Shown here piece by piece: positions 11,701 to 23,458 of a stretch of DNA of 64,000 nt. Made by a program: the position numbers and the translations under genes. The stretch's first letter is position 1, and each line of letters starts with the position of its first letter. The notes beneath the pieces are model-generated. The model did no database searches. It saw only the letters and a list, made by a program, of their open reading frames with translations, and was not told the DNA's origin. Source of the stretch: Stenopsyche tienmushanensis (taxonomy: Eukaryota; Arthropoda; Insecta; Trichoptera; Stenopsychidae); assembly GCA_008973525.1 (NCBI GenBank), contig WACJ01000076.1:1-64000 (forward strand), written 5' to 3'.

Positions 11701-14036
11701 TTTGACCGAATATGATTCACACAATATCCTGTCATTTTTTTGCATAAACAAATAACAAACTTGAATTCGAAATCATTATTAGTTGATAAATTTGGGCTAA
11801 CGATCTATACAATTGTGCTATATATGCAGGGAAGCCCTCCGTCTGTCTCCCGAACTGCGCTCTGCCAATGTACAAGAGTGCTCTTTCTGAAAAGTGGAGG
11901 GGGGATGCCATGCCCCGGCACAATACTCCTTTAGGGATTAAGTTTCGTCCTGATAGTCTTCTCGAGCCTTTAATATAGTTTGAACTGATGAAATTGTCAG
12001 TCAATAGGGACATCTGCATGGTGTCATTTTTGTTTTCCTAGTGTCTTTTTTGCCATCTAGTTCCGATACTCTCTCCAACTTCCTTCCTATATTTTCTTTT
12101 AAAAAAAAGTATTCCTCAGACCGAACCGGATCAGATCAGTCCGAAACGTTCTTCTCGTGCCTTGCGACAACACTCAGATTTCGGATCACTGAATACTTGA
12201 CGAAGAGGCAAGTATTTTAAATATTTAACAAAAACATCATCAACAATGACGAAGTGATCACACAAGCCATCCACGTCCTTAACAATAATAGTGATATTGA
12301 GGTACAGTGGAACCTCGATAAACCGTTCCCGCATAATACGTTTTCCCGGATGGACCGTTCATTTTTTATAGTCCCGTCAAACTCCCATAAGAACAACGTT
12401 AAATAATCCCGCATTGACCGTTCCCCGATTTACCGATTTCCTCGATAAACCGTTTAAATATTTTGGTCCCGTCACAAATATTATCCCGATTGACCGTTTT
12501 TATTGCATATTTCTCCGTATCTCGGCAAGCAAGTTTGACACAGCCGAGTGATCGGTCTATAGTTTTCGGGATCGATCATTTTTTTGGACTGATTTTGGAA
12601 TCGGAATTACCTTTGCAAATTTCCATAATGTGGGATAATAACCGATTTTCAGGCAAGCATTGAAAAATTTCGTGGGAAGTTTTTAATGATTGTATTATCA
12701 ATTTCGCCGAACCTGTGTATTTTTTTGTTTTTAATCTTTATTTTTTCTTGATAATAATTTCTAACGGAGTGATTATTTTAGTATTTGTTAAGGATTTAGG
12801 ATAATTTTTGAAGAATTATTTTAATGATTTCGAAATCGTCTGTTGTGTGCTATTGTCGCTTAAGTGCTGGGAATCCTGGTGATTAGTCCCAAAGTTTTGG
12901 ATAATAGGTTTACCTTATCTACGCTATTGTCGATTATTCGGAGATCGTCACTTAAAAAGGGAAAACCTATCGTCTTTTGTTTGACTGATTTGACGAACAT
13001 CGGTGTCCAACATTCCTTAGTATCGAGGTTGGGAATTTCCCAATCCGTTTTATCTCTACGTTACAATGCAAATGTTGAATTGTTTAAAATTCATGGTAAT
13101 AATGATTCCTGTACATACAAACTTTTTAGTCGCGTAGCTGAATTTGTACAAGTCAGTTGCGTTCAATATTGCCTCACATCTTGTATCGATTTTTTTTCCA
13201 AATTGAAACTAAAATGCCGCCACCCATGAAGAAAACTAAAACTCTAGCTGAGAAGCTAAAAATAATTCAAGACGTCGAAAACAATCCAGGAGAAAAACGA
13301 ATTGACATAGCAAAACGTCTGGGATTAGCACCATCAACTCTAAACACGATTGTTGCTATGAAGAGTAACATTCGCAAAACAATTGAAAAGTGCGGCAAGA
13401 CTCATTATGTGATGCAACCAATGACAGCAGTGAAGAGGAAGATGGCGAAGAACATAATACCGAATCTATTCCGACATTTACAGAAGCATTATTGGCCTTC
13501 GAAAAAATTAAATCATTTTTCTATTCCAAGGAAATAGATGAATCCGCTCTTAGAAAAGTACGCGAATTTGAGGCGTCTTTGTTCCAATTAAAGTGCCAAA
13601 CAACAAAGAAGCAAACAAACATAAAGGAGTTTTTTAAAAAATAAATTTTATATACAATATATACAAGTAACTAATAAATAAATGTTTTTTTAAGATTTTA
13701 GTTGTTTTTTATTATTATTTGAAGCTTTCCCGCATTAACCGTTTCCCGCAATTACCGTTTTTTTTTCAGGGTCCCTTGGAAAACGTAAAATCGAGGTTTC
13801 ACTGTATTTCCATTTTATCTTTTATTTCTCATTCATAGGTTTCTTTCCCAGTAAAAAAATTGACGGAAAGTTTGAACTGTCTAATAAATAGTAGGGTTAA
13901 ATGAGCACGTGTCTTAAAAAATGTAAAGAATTAGTTTTAGAAAAAAAAATGACCTGGACTTGATGAGAGCAGTGAAACCGCCACCGGGACTGACGTACTC
14001 TGCGATGCCCGCTGAACTTTCAGACAACCTCCGCAT
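2780..14036 (-). CDS. PUS7: Pseudouridylate synthase 7 (TruD family), 3' end off window
   Basis: TruD-family enzymes convert uridine to pseudouridine in tRNAs and other RNAs. Seven exons on the minus strand keep phase throughout: 13954-14036, 10627-10843, 8221-8362, 7166-7289, 6062-6250, 3050-3224 and 2780-2974 (1,125 nt, 375 residues). Exon 1 starts MRRLSESSAGIAEYVSPGGG; the splice into exon 2 rebuilds the family's RYADFQVNEI segment. The TruD catalytic motif GYCGTKDRRA lies in exon 5, with the catalytic Asp at about residue 202. NYYGLQRFG, another TruD hallmark, is in exon 6. Exon 7 ends in a donor (AAG then GTTTGT) with roughly the last two-fifths of a normal PUS7 missing, so the gene continues off the left edge. 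The start is the first ATG in the open frame; no upstream in-frame ATG was found before a stop at about 14088. Introns 1 and 4 carry a Tigger element and a piggyBac remnant. Confidence 0.93.
3609..3720. mobile_element. TTAA-ended MITE arm, family 1
   Basis: This arm ends at TTAA (3717-3720) and, read on the minus strand, begins TTAACACATTG. It then runs straight into the AT-rich internal sequence shared with the copies at 5715-5963 and 63669-63860. It lacks the palindromic block of those copies, so it is an internally deleted relative. It lies in PUS7 intron 6-5. Confidence 0.6.
4552..5442 (-). pseudogene. piggyBac-like transposase, internally deleted
   Basis: An open frame of 296 codons contains RIEDYWTTDPGLL, typical of the N-terminal part of piggyBac transposases. 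It ends in a cysteine-rich tail with CRVCSAHKKRGETRYICGFC, the C-terminal zinc-binding domain of this family. The acidic N terminus is also normal. A functional enzyme is about twice as long; the central DDD catalytic region is absent because the frame jumps from the pre-catalytic segment to the C-terminal part. It is therefore a non-autonomous, internally deleted copy that has kept an open frame. It sits in the PUS7 intron between 3225 and 6061. Confidence 0.85.
5715..5963. mobile_element. TTAA-ended MITE, family 1
   Basis: The right end is TTAA (5960-5963). Read on the minus strand it starts TTAACACATTGTGTGCGGG and continues with two related blocks in opposite orientation (GATTACAGTCCTCGGCG and its near-reverse complement), which can form a hairpin. 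The AT-rich inner part matches the copies at 3609 and 63669. The TTAA ends suggest piggyBac mobilisation. Confidence 0.65.
6251..8220. other. PUS7 intron sequence around exon 4
   Basis: Apart from the PUS7 exon at 7166-7289, this is AT-rich intron with no open frame or repeat I can classify. Confidence 0.5.
8735..9660. repeat. Dispersed repeat, copy 1 (partner near 30.8-31.9 kb)
   Basis: The left part (ACTCGGCTGAATGACTCACT near 8740) matches a segment near 30840. The right part (GACCCGCTGG then a shared GCTACCTTCAA near 9640-9690) matches one near 31870-31910. The copies therefore share both flanks in the same order and are likely the same element family, strongly diverged. The middle holds a run of C and a GC-rich patch. 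No transposase could be read. It lies in the PUS7 intron 8363-10626. Confidence 0.45.
9750..10020 (+). pseudogene. mariner-like transposase N-terminal fossil
   Basis: The plus strand reads KPTVQSCFCHIGKLNNQR, a stop, then VPHELLLITLEQREQY. This is the helix-turn-helix plus WVPHELT segment of mariner/SETMAR-type transposases, with Trp replaced by a stop. There is no open frame beyond it and the catalytic part is missing. It sits in the PUS7 intron upstream of the exon at 8221-8362. Confidence 0.7.
11430..11990 (+). repeat. Repeat family A, copy 1
   Basis: This shares long segments with 26930-27470 (same orientation) and 17690-18220 (inverted). Landmarks are CAATCTTCAATTC, GAAATCATTATTAGT and the ACAAGAGTGCTCT terminus. 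It is internally deleted relative to the copy at 27 kb. No protein is encoded. It lies in PUS7 intron 1. Confidence 0.7.
12303..13806 (+). mobile_element. Tigger/pogo element with deleted transposase
   Basis: The ends are near-perfect inverted repeats starting TACAGTGGAACCTCGAT on the left and, inverted, TACAGTGAAACCTCGAT on the right, with TA at each end as expected for the pogo group. From 13214 the plus strand encodes a CENP-B-type helix-turn-helix (KTLAEKLKIIQDVENNPGEK, IAKRLGLAPSTLNTIV). It then shifts frame to an acidic C-terminal segment ending IKEFFKK at 13644. The DDE catalytic domain has been deleted. The inner sequence at about 12530-13000 is shared with the element at 58353-59634. 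It is inserted in PUS7 intron 1. Confidence 0.9.
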
Positions 14037-14914
14037 GTTGACGACTCGATGGAGTGTTGCTATATCAAACCTTACAAATTCCTTTATTCAACTCATTTGT
14101 ATAAATGCGTTTTTTAAACAGAGGGAATATTTAATCAGTTATCAAAAACAAATTTATAGAAAAACGTAATATAATTAATTTTAAGAAACATACATAATCC
14201 TTCCAGACTCGCATGCCTCCAGTGTTCACTTCTAAACTCGATTCCCAAACTGATTTTTTAACACATCTTAATGATTTAAAGAAATATTTACCCAGTAATC
14301 AGCCATTTTATTATTTTTTCGTTAAAATGTTTTTTAGATACATTTCAAATTTGTTAAATTCGTTTGATTTTGCATACGAGTGCAAAAAAATTATAGAGGT
14401 CGCGTTTCTTTTTTCGTGGTAATAGGTTTATAGTGATTGGCAACATTAAAATACTTGGGGGTTTCCACGTCTCGAGCGATAAGACGTCGTGAGTGTTTTG
14501 CGATTGCTTAGATTTATTTTTCGCAAGAGCGCTTGTCGGTAAGGAGCTATTTAGCTTTTTGTTTATTAATGTCGGATTTTTATTCATATTCGCAAACAAT
14601 TAAAAAGTATGTACATTTTTCATTTAACTTTTCCTTTACTATGGTATATTTACTACGCTGAGTCGAGTTGTAGTAAAGTTGTAATAATGGGAATTCTTAC
14701 AACATTACTACATTAAATCTCGATATACTATCTGTATCAATATATATATATATATATACACACTATAATACATACTATCTATATTGATATATATTATCGA
14801 ATATCTACACGAAATATAATAGATACGGGGTCTTAGAATGTCATATGGCATATTAAATATGTAGCATCGTAAGGGAAAGGTTAATTTAATTTTATATCTT
14901 TGTAGCTGTCAAAC
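14037..14914. promoter_or_regulatory. Divergent promoter region PUS7 / OARD1
   Basis: The two start codons face away from each other with about 880 bp between them, so both promoters must lie here unless untranslated exons extend further. An (AT)n microsatellite lies near 14740-14760. No TATA box or other element could be assigned to either gene. Confidence 0.45.
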
Positions 14915-17900
14915 ATGGGGAAAACGTCGCGCAGAAACCGCCATTTTACAGATGACAGTAAAACGACCATTATAAAAAGACCCCACAATGAACAGGAAAA
15001 TAAAAAAAAGGAGAATGTTAACGAAGAACAACATTGTAAGAAGAAAATACGTAAATTTCAATTTGTGGAAAAAGATGGCGATTTGTTTGATGCTCCCGAG
15101 GACCACTCGTTAGCTCATTGTGTTGCTGAGGATTTGCATATGAATGCGGGTATTGCAGTTGAATTTAGGTATCTTATTTAACTATCATAAAACTTTCCTT
15201 AATTATTTTAAAAGTAATATATATGTATATTATTATTATTATACTATTTTTAGTTATAAACTTTCATAGACATGTAAATTAGGTGTTATGTACCCAAATG
15301 TTCAATTTCTAACTTCTAGTTTTAATCTAAGGTCATTAATGTGATTTCATTTGTCTCGTGAACCTTTGTTTTTTGTTTATGTTGTTTCTTGTGGAGATGT
15401 GCTTCAGCCTAGGAGTTATCAAATCAATATCCCTCCTTTATCTCTTGTATTATCTCTTCCTATATATTCTATCATCGATTGAACGATGATAGCATTCTTC
15501 GTATTCCTTCGAGCGCTTTCCTCATTCGTATTCCTGTAATATCATTCCGCCAGAATTTCATCCAAAAGCAGTTTCTATGCGCGCCATTGTATTGTCTATT
15601 TAAAGAAACCATTCCATCAAAGAGACAATGATTAGTTAAATATTTCAAGGAGGTTGTCAGCAAAGCAAAAAAAAAACCCATCTATTACCCAAAAAAATGC
15701 AAATATAGGTTTTTCACTTCAAATTGGACGTTTTCAATATCAAATTGGACGCTTTATAGCATTTCATAAAAAAATTCGGTACTTTCCTTTTGACGGGGGG
15801 CAAGCATATTGGTGAATTGAAAATGCGTTCATTTCGACACAATTAAAACAAAAAAAAACCTAACCTAACCAGACTAGAATTTAAATTTAATTAAAAACAA
15901 AAATAAATAAATTAGTAGTTGTTTTCAATTCACCAATATTTTTGCCCCCCATTAACAGGATTGTACCAAAAATTCTCTAACTAATTAATCCCTACGGGAG
16001 TACTATTGGAGACCCGTAATAAATTGTGTAAAATACGTATTTATAAGTGTTAGGTGTAATTTAAAATCAGCATAAAGATCTTTTAAAAAATTTCAATATC
16101 TATACTGGTAGCTGAATACTTGGTGATTATTATTTTGAAAAAAATATTTTAAAATATTGGTTATATTATAATTAGTGGCATTTTATATAAATATAGCTTT
16201 TTTGTGCTGAAGCATGTCAGAGAGCAGACGGGCACAAAGTTACCCTGTATGTAATGCGTTAAGTATATATTGTTCAAACAAATATTGAACACTAGAATCA
16301 TTATGATTTGCTATCGTTTATAACAATGCTAAGCTATTTAGTATAATATTGTTTTAAATCAGTGTTTTCTTCTGCAACTCTGCTTTTCCAATAGACTATT
16401 TTCAATCTTGTTGATATTTTTTATTCAGTAACTCGTGTTTGATGATTTGCATTTATTAAAAAAACTTTTCATTATCACAGTGCAGCCGCTAGTTTAGAAC
16501 TGGAATCTTAGAATCGCAATGAAGAATTTTGAAAATATTAATGTCAGATAGTACTCCAGGAGGGCTCAACTTGTGGGAAGAGAGAGTTATGATTGTTCCC
16601 GGAAGTAGAAACATGATACAGTCTATTAGTTATTCACTAATTAACACTGATTTGGAACTTTTTTACTCATTAGTAGGTCGATAGAAAATCATCAGATCAT
16701 CAATCACCCAAAAAAAATTGACTGCTGATATATTTGTAAATTTTATTTTCAGGAGCCGATTTAAAAAAGTTGGTGAATTATTGGACCAAAAAAAAAAAAG
16801 TGGACAAGTGGCTATTTTAAATGTTAAAAACAGATTTATTTACTATCTGATAACTAAATCATTCAGCAATAAAAAACCAACGATCCTGTCTTTAAAAGCA
16901 TCTCTTGAAGATATGCGTAATCACGTAATAGCCAATGATGTTAAAAATATAGCCATTCCTACCATCGGTTGTGGTTTAGATAAATTGAATTGGGACGAAG
17001 TAAAAGATTTAATCTTAGAAATTTTTCATGACGTGGACACATGCATTACAGTTTATCATTTCAAACAGGTATATAATATTTTGTTTTAATTGTTATTTTG
17101 AATTTATGCAGCATTTTTATTTTTGGGAGCGTCACAGGTCCAACTAATAAATTGAATACATTCACATCTGATATATAAAAATGAATTGGGTTTTGTTTGT
17201 TCGAAATGCGCTGCCATACCGCTCATTGGATTACTATAAAACTTTGTCCACTTATTGCCAAGGATTTCGTTAGTAACATAGGCATAATCTAATATATAAA
17301 AATCAATGTTTGTTTGTCCTTATTTAATGCGCTGCCATACCGTTCATTCGATTGCGATAAAACTTTGCCAACTTATTGTTTGCACTTTCTTAAATAATAT
17401 AAGTATGGTACAATTAACTTACAGTAGATCTTGTATATAAAAATCAATGTTTGTTCATATTTATAATAAAATCAACAAACGATATTTTTAGAATTATTAC
17501 TTCTGTAGCGGCAATGTGCTGGGTATCGGCTAGTAGATGAATAAAATATTTAATTTACATAATAATTTTGGGTAAAATTTTCATATTTTACGATTTGAAA
17601 CATTATCGTTTATGTAAACAAATACTGGCACTTGCACAATTTGCAAATTAGGTTTCATACAGCAACTGGTATTTATAATTGATTAAGCTGTCAGGGAGCT
17701 TCGACATACATGTATGTCCTAATTCTTATGCCCCAGAAAGAGCACTCTTGCACATTGAAGCTCAGAGACAGACAGAGACAGAGAGAACTTAGCGCAGTTC
17801 GAGAGACTGAGACGGATAGTTCCTCGCATGATTGTATAGATCGTTAAGTCCAAATTTATCGACTTATAATGATTTCGATTTCAAGTGTGTTATTTGTTTA

Positions 17901-20484
17901 CGCAAAGAACTGACCGAATATCGTGTGTTATCGAGAGTGTTTGTTTATTTAACTGCTTGCCTTTCTTCTCTGCTTGTTGAATGAGTTTTTGTTCAATTAT
18001 CATTTCCTTCTAAAGGAGGAGCAAATGAATCGATTTTTTGTGCATTGTTTATGTAAAGAAATGACGCGATCTTGTATGTTATCAAATGTTTATTTACAAT
18101 TGACTCTGCCTCGAATTGAAGATTGTCTTACGCTGATTAGGAGCTGACAGAAATTAATCGATTATGACATCAACGACTTCATCGATTTTAAATTTGCTCG
18201 CTCCTCAACAGGTTAAGGATCAAAAAAGTTTTTTATCAAATAGTAATTTGTAAAATGATATAAAGATGGAGAATAAGGTGTTGAGTGACAATATTTTTCT
18301 TCAATTGGGCGGCGTCTGTTATGTGTTGAGATATAAAGGAATGGAGCAATCATATCATAATGTATTTATAGACTTATCATAATATTGAAGCTATATCTTA
18401 ATTGGACTTGATTATTGTTGGATTGAACAGTGGACTCGAATTATATCTAAAACAGTTGATATTATATCAACGTAGAAAAAATAAATAATTTTTAGGTGCT
18501 GACAGAGTGTTCATTATATTAGCTTTTTTTCAATTGGTGTTTAATTCACTTTGTGCTTTTTTAGGGAAGAAAATAATGAATACAATTGGGATCCGTCACA
18601 TTTTTTCTATGTAATATATTTCGGAATTCTGATTTGGAAATGGACGATTTATTTAAAACATAATATATTAACATGAAGCAATCTTTGCAGAAAAACCTAA
18701 AAGTTTTTGTTAAAAACTAGAAATTATTTTATGGATTGATTTTTTTATTTTAATAAATTTTTTGCGTATTTTTATTTTTTAATATTTTATCTCTTTAATC
18801 CATATAGATAACAGCAAAAATTGTTGTGTAAAATATTGCATTTTTTAAACAAAAAAGATCACTTTTTTGTCACTTAATTTGATTTTATGTATGGAATACA
18901 AAATTTATTTACTAATGGGACACCTTTTAGCTTATAGTGAAAAACTACTCGAGGCAACTTTGTTGATTTACTGAAAAGGGCTTTCTAGAGTACATATTCC
19001 AGTTCCCCTCCCTTCCTTGTGAGAGCGTTGCCAGGCTACGGTGAAATCCTACGTGATGCCCAGGTGCATCTCGGATTCGCTCCTACACCAACTGAAGGTG
19101 TCTCCCTGTCCGTACGAAATTAAGACTAGATGGTTTCCAATTTCAAGTTAACCTAGTTCGCTGATATAAAGGCAACAAAAGATAATGTCACCGTTGCAAA
19201 GTGAAATTCTTCGTCTGTCACTCTTCCAGGCTGTCTGTTGTTCCTCTCTTTTTTAGTCTTCCTGACCTCTGATTCACCAGGCTTCTTACATTATTAGATA
19301 GTATCGACTATGTAAAAGATAACGAGTGAGCCGGGGAGTCTAGGAAAGTATAGTACAACTGCTGGATCAGTAATGTAGTGTGATAGTAGATAGACGCAAT
19401 GTAAATGCCCCATAGGGGTAGAAATCCTGAAATGTATATTCAAGTAATATTTCATGAATGGCTTTGAATATTGAGTAGTATTTCGTGGATAAATTATAAG
19501 TAGCTTTTTGTAGTTGTAATGGCCAGAAAAACTAGGTAGCATTTCGTGACTGGAAACAGAGTGAACAACATTTTGTAGATATGTTAAAATGGGAGTACAT
19601 ATATATCTTCACTCGACCGATATTCGCAGGCGTAACTAATATTTCGTTAGAACAGTTCATAGTAACAACACTCAAAATAAATCTTATCCTGTGTTATATA
19701 TAAATTTATGAATTTTAAAAAAAAATTCAATTGTATGGATTAGAAAATTTGAATAAATATAAAGTGGATACATCAGGTGTAACGTAAAAACAAGTCCTCC
19801 ATAGAAACTGTGTCCCCCATTGGACATTGCGTAATTAAAGGTAGAGGGAGACGCACCCGGTTGAGTCGCATTATATATTTTCCAAATTTAATAAATATTT
19901 TACTCGAGAGATGTGTTTTATATAAATGCATATTTCCAATTTATTATTACTTCTGTATAGACATGCAGTTAAAATATCGAAGAATTACATTTCATATTTT
20001 ATTCTTTTAGGAAGAGATGAAAACAAACTACAACATTTCCTCGCAGCAAAGTCCTCGCATTACACATACTAAAACTCCTCTACTAAAAATTGATACAAGG
20101 CAATTAGCTTTGGTATTTTTCGCAAGTGCCGAACAAAAAATGAGCCAAGAAATGAGAAGCTTAAATGAAAAATATGAGTTTTTTGAAGGTTTCAAAAATT
20201 TGGAAAAAAACTTGGGGAATGTCATACCACTTCCGACCAGGAATGTAGAAATATTCGCTTTTATTTGTTTGGATAATAATTTAGAGATATCATTTTCTGA
20301 TCTTGAAAGATGTCTACATAAATTTGATACAATGCATGAAAACCTTTACTGGTTAGGCTTAGATTTACCGACATCAAATGATCGAGTACTGATTAATAAA
20401 ATCGAATACATGATAAAATTCAACGTCAGTAAGATAAAAGAGATTTGGCTGTGTTCATCTTGGAAGGAAATGAATGTTTTGTAA
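14915..20484 (+). CDS. OARD1: OARD1/TARG1-like macrodomain hydrolase with C-terminal extension
   Basis: TARG1-type enzymes remove ADP-ribose from acidic side chains and hydrolyse O-acetyl-ADP-ribose. Exons 14915-15168, 16753-17068 and 20011-20484 splice in phase to 347 residues. Residues about 50-188 form the macrodomain: GDLFDAPEDHSLAHCVAED, AGIAVEF, YYLITK and IPTIGCGLDKL. The two catalytic residues known in human OARD1 (Lys84 and Asp125) align with Lys120 and Asp161 here, so activity is plausible. The first 49 residues are basic and polar, as in a nuclear or disordered leader. Human OARD1 ends with the macrodomain (152 residues). Here exon 3 adds 157 residues (starting EEMKTNYNISS) with no recognised domain. 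A polyadenylation signal follows at 20526. Start chosen as the first ATG of the open frame. Confidence 0.92.
15766..15982. mobile_element. Small inverted-repeat element (MITE-like)
   Basis: Arms at about 15795-15822 and 15921-15949 are inverted copies (GGGGGCAAGCATATTGGTG against its reverse complement with a few changes). The match extends outward through ATTCGGTAC / GTACCAAAAAT. The spacer holds two CCTAA units beside an A-run. It encodes nothing and lies in OARD1 intron 1. Confidence 0.55.
17160..17535 (+). repeat. Three direct repeats starting TCT(A/G)ATATATAAAAATSAAT
   Basis: Units start near 17165, 17290 and 17430. Each begins with an ATATATAAAAAT(G/C)AAT block followed by GTTTGTT and, in two units, GCGCTGCCATACCG(C/T)TCATT. 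A related single unit is at about 31288-31400. The TC start and a CTAG near 17530 are compatible with a Helitron-derived repeat, but no 3' hairpin is evident. It lies in OARD1 intron 2. Confidence 0.5.
17690..18220 (-). repeat. Repeat family A, copy 2 (inverted)
   Basis: This is the reverse-complement copy of the segments at 11430-11990 and 26930-27470. It includes AGAGCACTCTTG, a CAGAGACAGACAGAGACAG simple repeat, ATAATGATTTCGATTTCAAG and GAAGATTGTCTTACGCTGAT. No coding frame is visible. Confidence 0.75.
18230..20010. other. OARD1 intron 2, remainder
   Basis: AT-rich, with a moderately GC patch near 18990-19290 that may be an old repeat. No domain, splice pair or RNA gene could be recognised on either strand. 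Confidence 0.4.
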
Positions 20485-20525
20485 AATGTCAAAGGAGGAT
20501 TGATATGTGTGTAGTTAGGTTTTCA

Positions 20526-20531
20526 AATAAA
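20526..20531 (+). terminator. Polyadenylation signal for OARD1
   Basis: AATAAA lies 42 bases after the OARD1 stop codon, suggesting a very short 3' untranslated region. Confidence 0.6.
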
Positions 20532-20835
20532 TACTTAAAAGTGAAATTCAACTTTTTTATTTTTGTTATCTGTAGTCGGTAGTGCTGCTCGAACTCAGAT
20601 CACTCTCCCTGTCAAAAGATCTCCTGTTGTTGAAAGTCGGTAATCTTATTTGTGGAAAATATAGATTTGCTATAAAAATATTACAATTTTCTTTTAAAGT
20701 AAAACACATTCAATTGACTATTTCAGGTATATTTAACCTGTTACATGCCCATACCCGTAGATCAATAATAATAAATAATCCTAGGCCTGTTCGGTAATAC
20801 ACATTAGTTTTTGAAATTCATGCATGTCATGTTTG

Positions 20836-21316
20836 TTAACCTTTAGCGAACGAATACTGTCATATTCGCAACAAAAAAAAAATTTGAATAATATCCCATA
20901 AAGTCGAATGCTGTTATATTCACGGCAAATATTTTATTCAAACGTGGAATAGACTCATTCAATCTGCCTTACTATGGTTCTATAGCAACAGAAGATCTTT
21001 CAAATCCAGCACTACCAGAATATTATATTTCTGTAAAAAATCATTAGGAGCTGCTCTGACAGCTGAAGATTATCACATGTTAACAGGTCGATATGTCACT
21101 TTTTTATTTACAATTTTCTTTTTTGCGTAAATAAAATGTAAATTTATTAATAAATGCACTTCTGTTATTTTGATTTCATTATTTTTACTTGACCTTATTT
21201 GTTCATTTTGATAAAATTGAATAAAATCAATCTAAATTATGCACAATCTTTCTGTTGAATTACCGTCGATTCATTGGCAATACATTTAAAAAAATTGATC
21301 GTTCGCTAAGGGTTAG
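20836..21316. mobile_element. TTAA-type element, family 2, with short coding fossil
   Basis: The left end is TTAACCTTTAGCGAACGA. The right end, inverted, is CTAACCCTTAGCGAACGA, so the target site is TTAA with one change on the right. Inside, 20930-21035 reads RGIDSFNLPYYGSIATED then a stop, a coding-like scrap I cannot place with certainty. The ends resemble those around the piggyBac remnant at 29155-30504, so this is probably its non-autonomous relative. Confidence 0.55.
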
Positions 21317-23005
21317 TAAAAGTTAAACAGGTACAATATACAAAGGTTATTTTAAGCTTAAAGTGAATATTCAAACTGCTGTTTCTATTTAAATATATAA
21401 CATCCTCTTTTAAGACTTGTTAAAATAGTTTTACATTTCTATGAAAAAGGATTTGTTTTTGACATTTTGAGTCCGCACAATCAGCAATCATAGGTATGAA
21501 TGTGCTCAGATACACAACGAGGTCATAATGATAACAACATATAGCATTTTATAGATGTGAAACCGTCCAGATATATTATTTTTTCTAGGTATTCCATCAT
21601 ATTTGAAAGTATTATGATAATCGTTCGACATGTTTCTTTTTATTTTTAAAACATTTCCATGTAAAAACACCAAATGAATCAGTCTTGGGATATTTTGTCA
21701 ATCTTGGTTGGAGGTACTAGAACTTTCAATTTTAAAGTTTTTGAGTGGCGATTTTTTAATAGGAATGTAAAGTATGCAAAATATTATTAAACTATGTTCA
21801 ATCATTGGTCAGGGTTTAATAAAAATGTTTAATTTATTATATCAGGTTTGAAGTACAGAAAGGTATATTTTAAAATACACAAAGCAAAACCATATTTGAG
21901 ATTGACAAAATTTGTTTTGCAATAAATAAACATTGTCTCGATAATGGCATTTACTAAAAAGTTAGATATACTATTCATTCCTTAAAGTAGACAATCACAT
22001 GACAAAAGATACATATTTGAAAAATTAAATCATTTCATTACCTGAAAGATATCTCTATAGTGTTTTTTTAAAGAATTCTTTTACACTTGGAAGGTATAGA
22101 GAATTTTGAGATTGTTTATCGATATAAATAAATAACATTGAAAGTGTTGGTAGCATTTTTTTTTAATAAAAATTCAGTTTTTTGAAAAGTACTCACTAGT
22201 GAGTTTCGTGTCTGCAAAACAATAATCTTTTTTAAGGCATTGCTTACTTTTAATTATAGCTGTGAGCATGATTTCATTTTTTAAATAACAATACATATTG
22301 TATGCGTAAAAAGTGATAACAGGTTTCAGTTGTTTGGAACAATAAAAAAGTTAGTTATAAATTTTAGTTATGATTCTGAATAAACATTAAAAAGTACAGT
22401 ACTACTACTTCCCATAATGAAGACGTTATCTTTTTTTACTGCATGGTAATAATTGCATTTTATAAATGAAAAAAAGATAAACAAATTCAGCTCCAAAAAA
22501 TTTCTTCTAAAAGATTTCTTTCCGATCTAGTTTCATCAATTCAAATTTAATATCTCGGCCTGGAAGAGCAGAACCTCTTCCCCGGACGTGCGAGAGGTCA
22601 ACGGAGTTTGTTTTTGTGGATCTTTTTAAATCAAACTACTGACTGGATGCATCCGTCAGTGATTTTTACTTAGAATTTGGAAGAACACATTTGATCTTAG
22701 TGTCATTTTTTGAGTATATTTCTCAAAAAACACATTTTAACGATCGGGCAACTTAAAACTAAGTTATATAATAAAAATATCATAATTGCCGCCGTCGTAC
22801 AATTAAGCTAGTTTTGGTAATGTACTTTGTGTTTATCGATTTTTAGTTTTATTACGTTCAATATTATCGATAAACTGCGCACCTGAATGAAGAAATCTCA
22901 CGACTGATTTTGAGCAAGATAAACGCGGGCAAAATGAAAAGTCAGATTCGACACGCGACTGAAGTCAACACAAAAATATCTACTCAAAATAAGTATCTAG
23001 GATTG
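21317..23005. other. Intergenic, no feature seen
   Basis: AT-rich sequence between OARD1 and Rheb. No open frame with recognisable content was found on either strand, and no repeat match to the rest of the window was noticed. Confidence 0.5.
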
Positions 23006-23011
23006 TTTATT
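23006..23011 (-). terminator. Possible polyadenylation signal for Rheb
   Basis: AATAAA on the minus strand, about 450 bases after the Rheb stop codon. Other sites are possible. Confidence 0.35.
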
Positions 23012-23458
23012 AAATTAGTTTTCGAATGTACAGCAAAGGAACGACAAAACTTGAAATCCTTCGATTTAGTCTAACGAGTTCCGATTCAGAGTCGAAACCG
23101 AACAAGATGCGGGCTAGGGTCGAAAGCTCCGTCTCTTCTTCGCGCGTTCCGCACCTCTCTCGCGTTCGCTCAGCGTGACCAGATGTCTTAAAATGAGAGA
23201 GAAAAATGGAAACGACAAGAATTTTCACTGAGACAGTGCAATTTTGCTGATTTTTAAATCGCACCTTTGGCAGATACATCGAATAATTTGAACAGGCATC
23301 GAATCGATAAATAAAAATTGAAAATATTCTTTTATATGCTAAACGATCCGATATCGTCGTATGATCGGAGAGGACGTTGCGGATGTGGTAAAATTAACAT
23401 TTGCGACTATGACAGAAATCGATATCACTCGTTATGTTTTTAGTCTCGTTCTGCACTC

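Noticed and set aside
20577..20640. Possible exon (GSAARTQITLPVKRSPVVES) between a CTGTAG acceptor and a GTAATC donor, after OARD1
   Set aside because: It lies beyond the OARD1 stop and polyadenylation signal, is only about 20 codons, and has no partner exon or family match.
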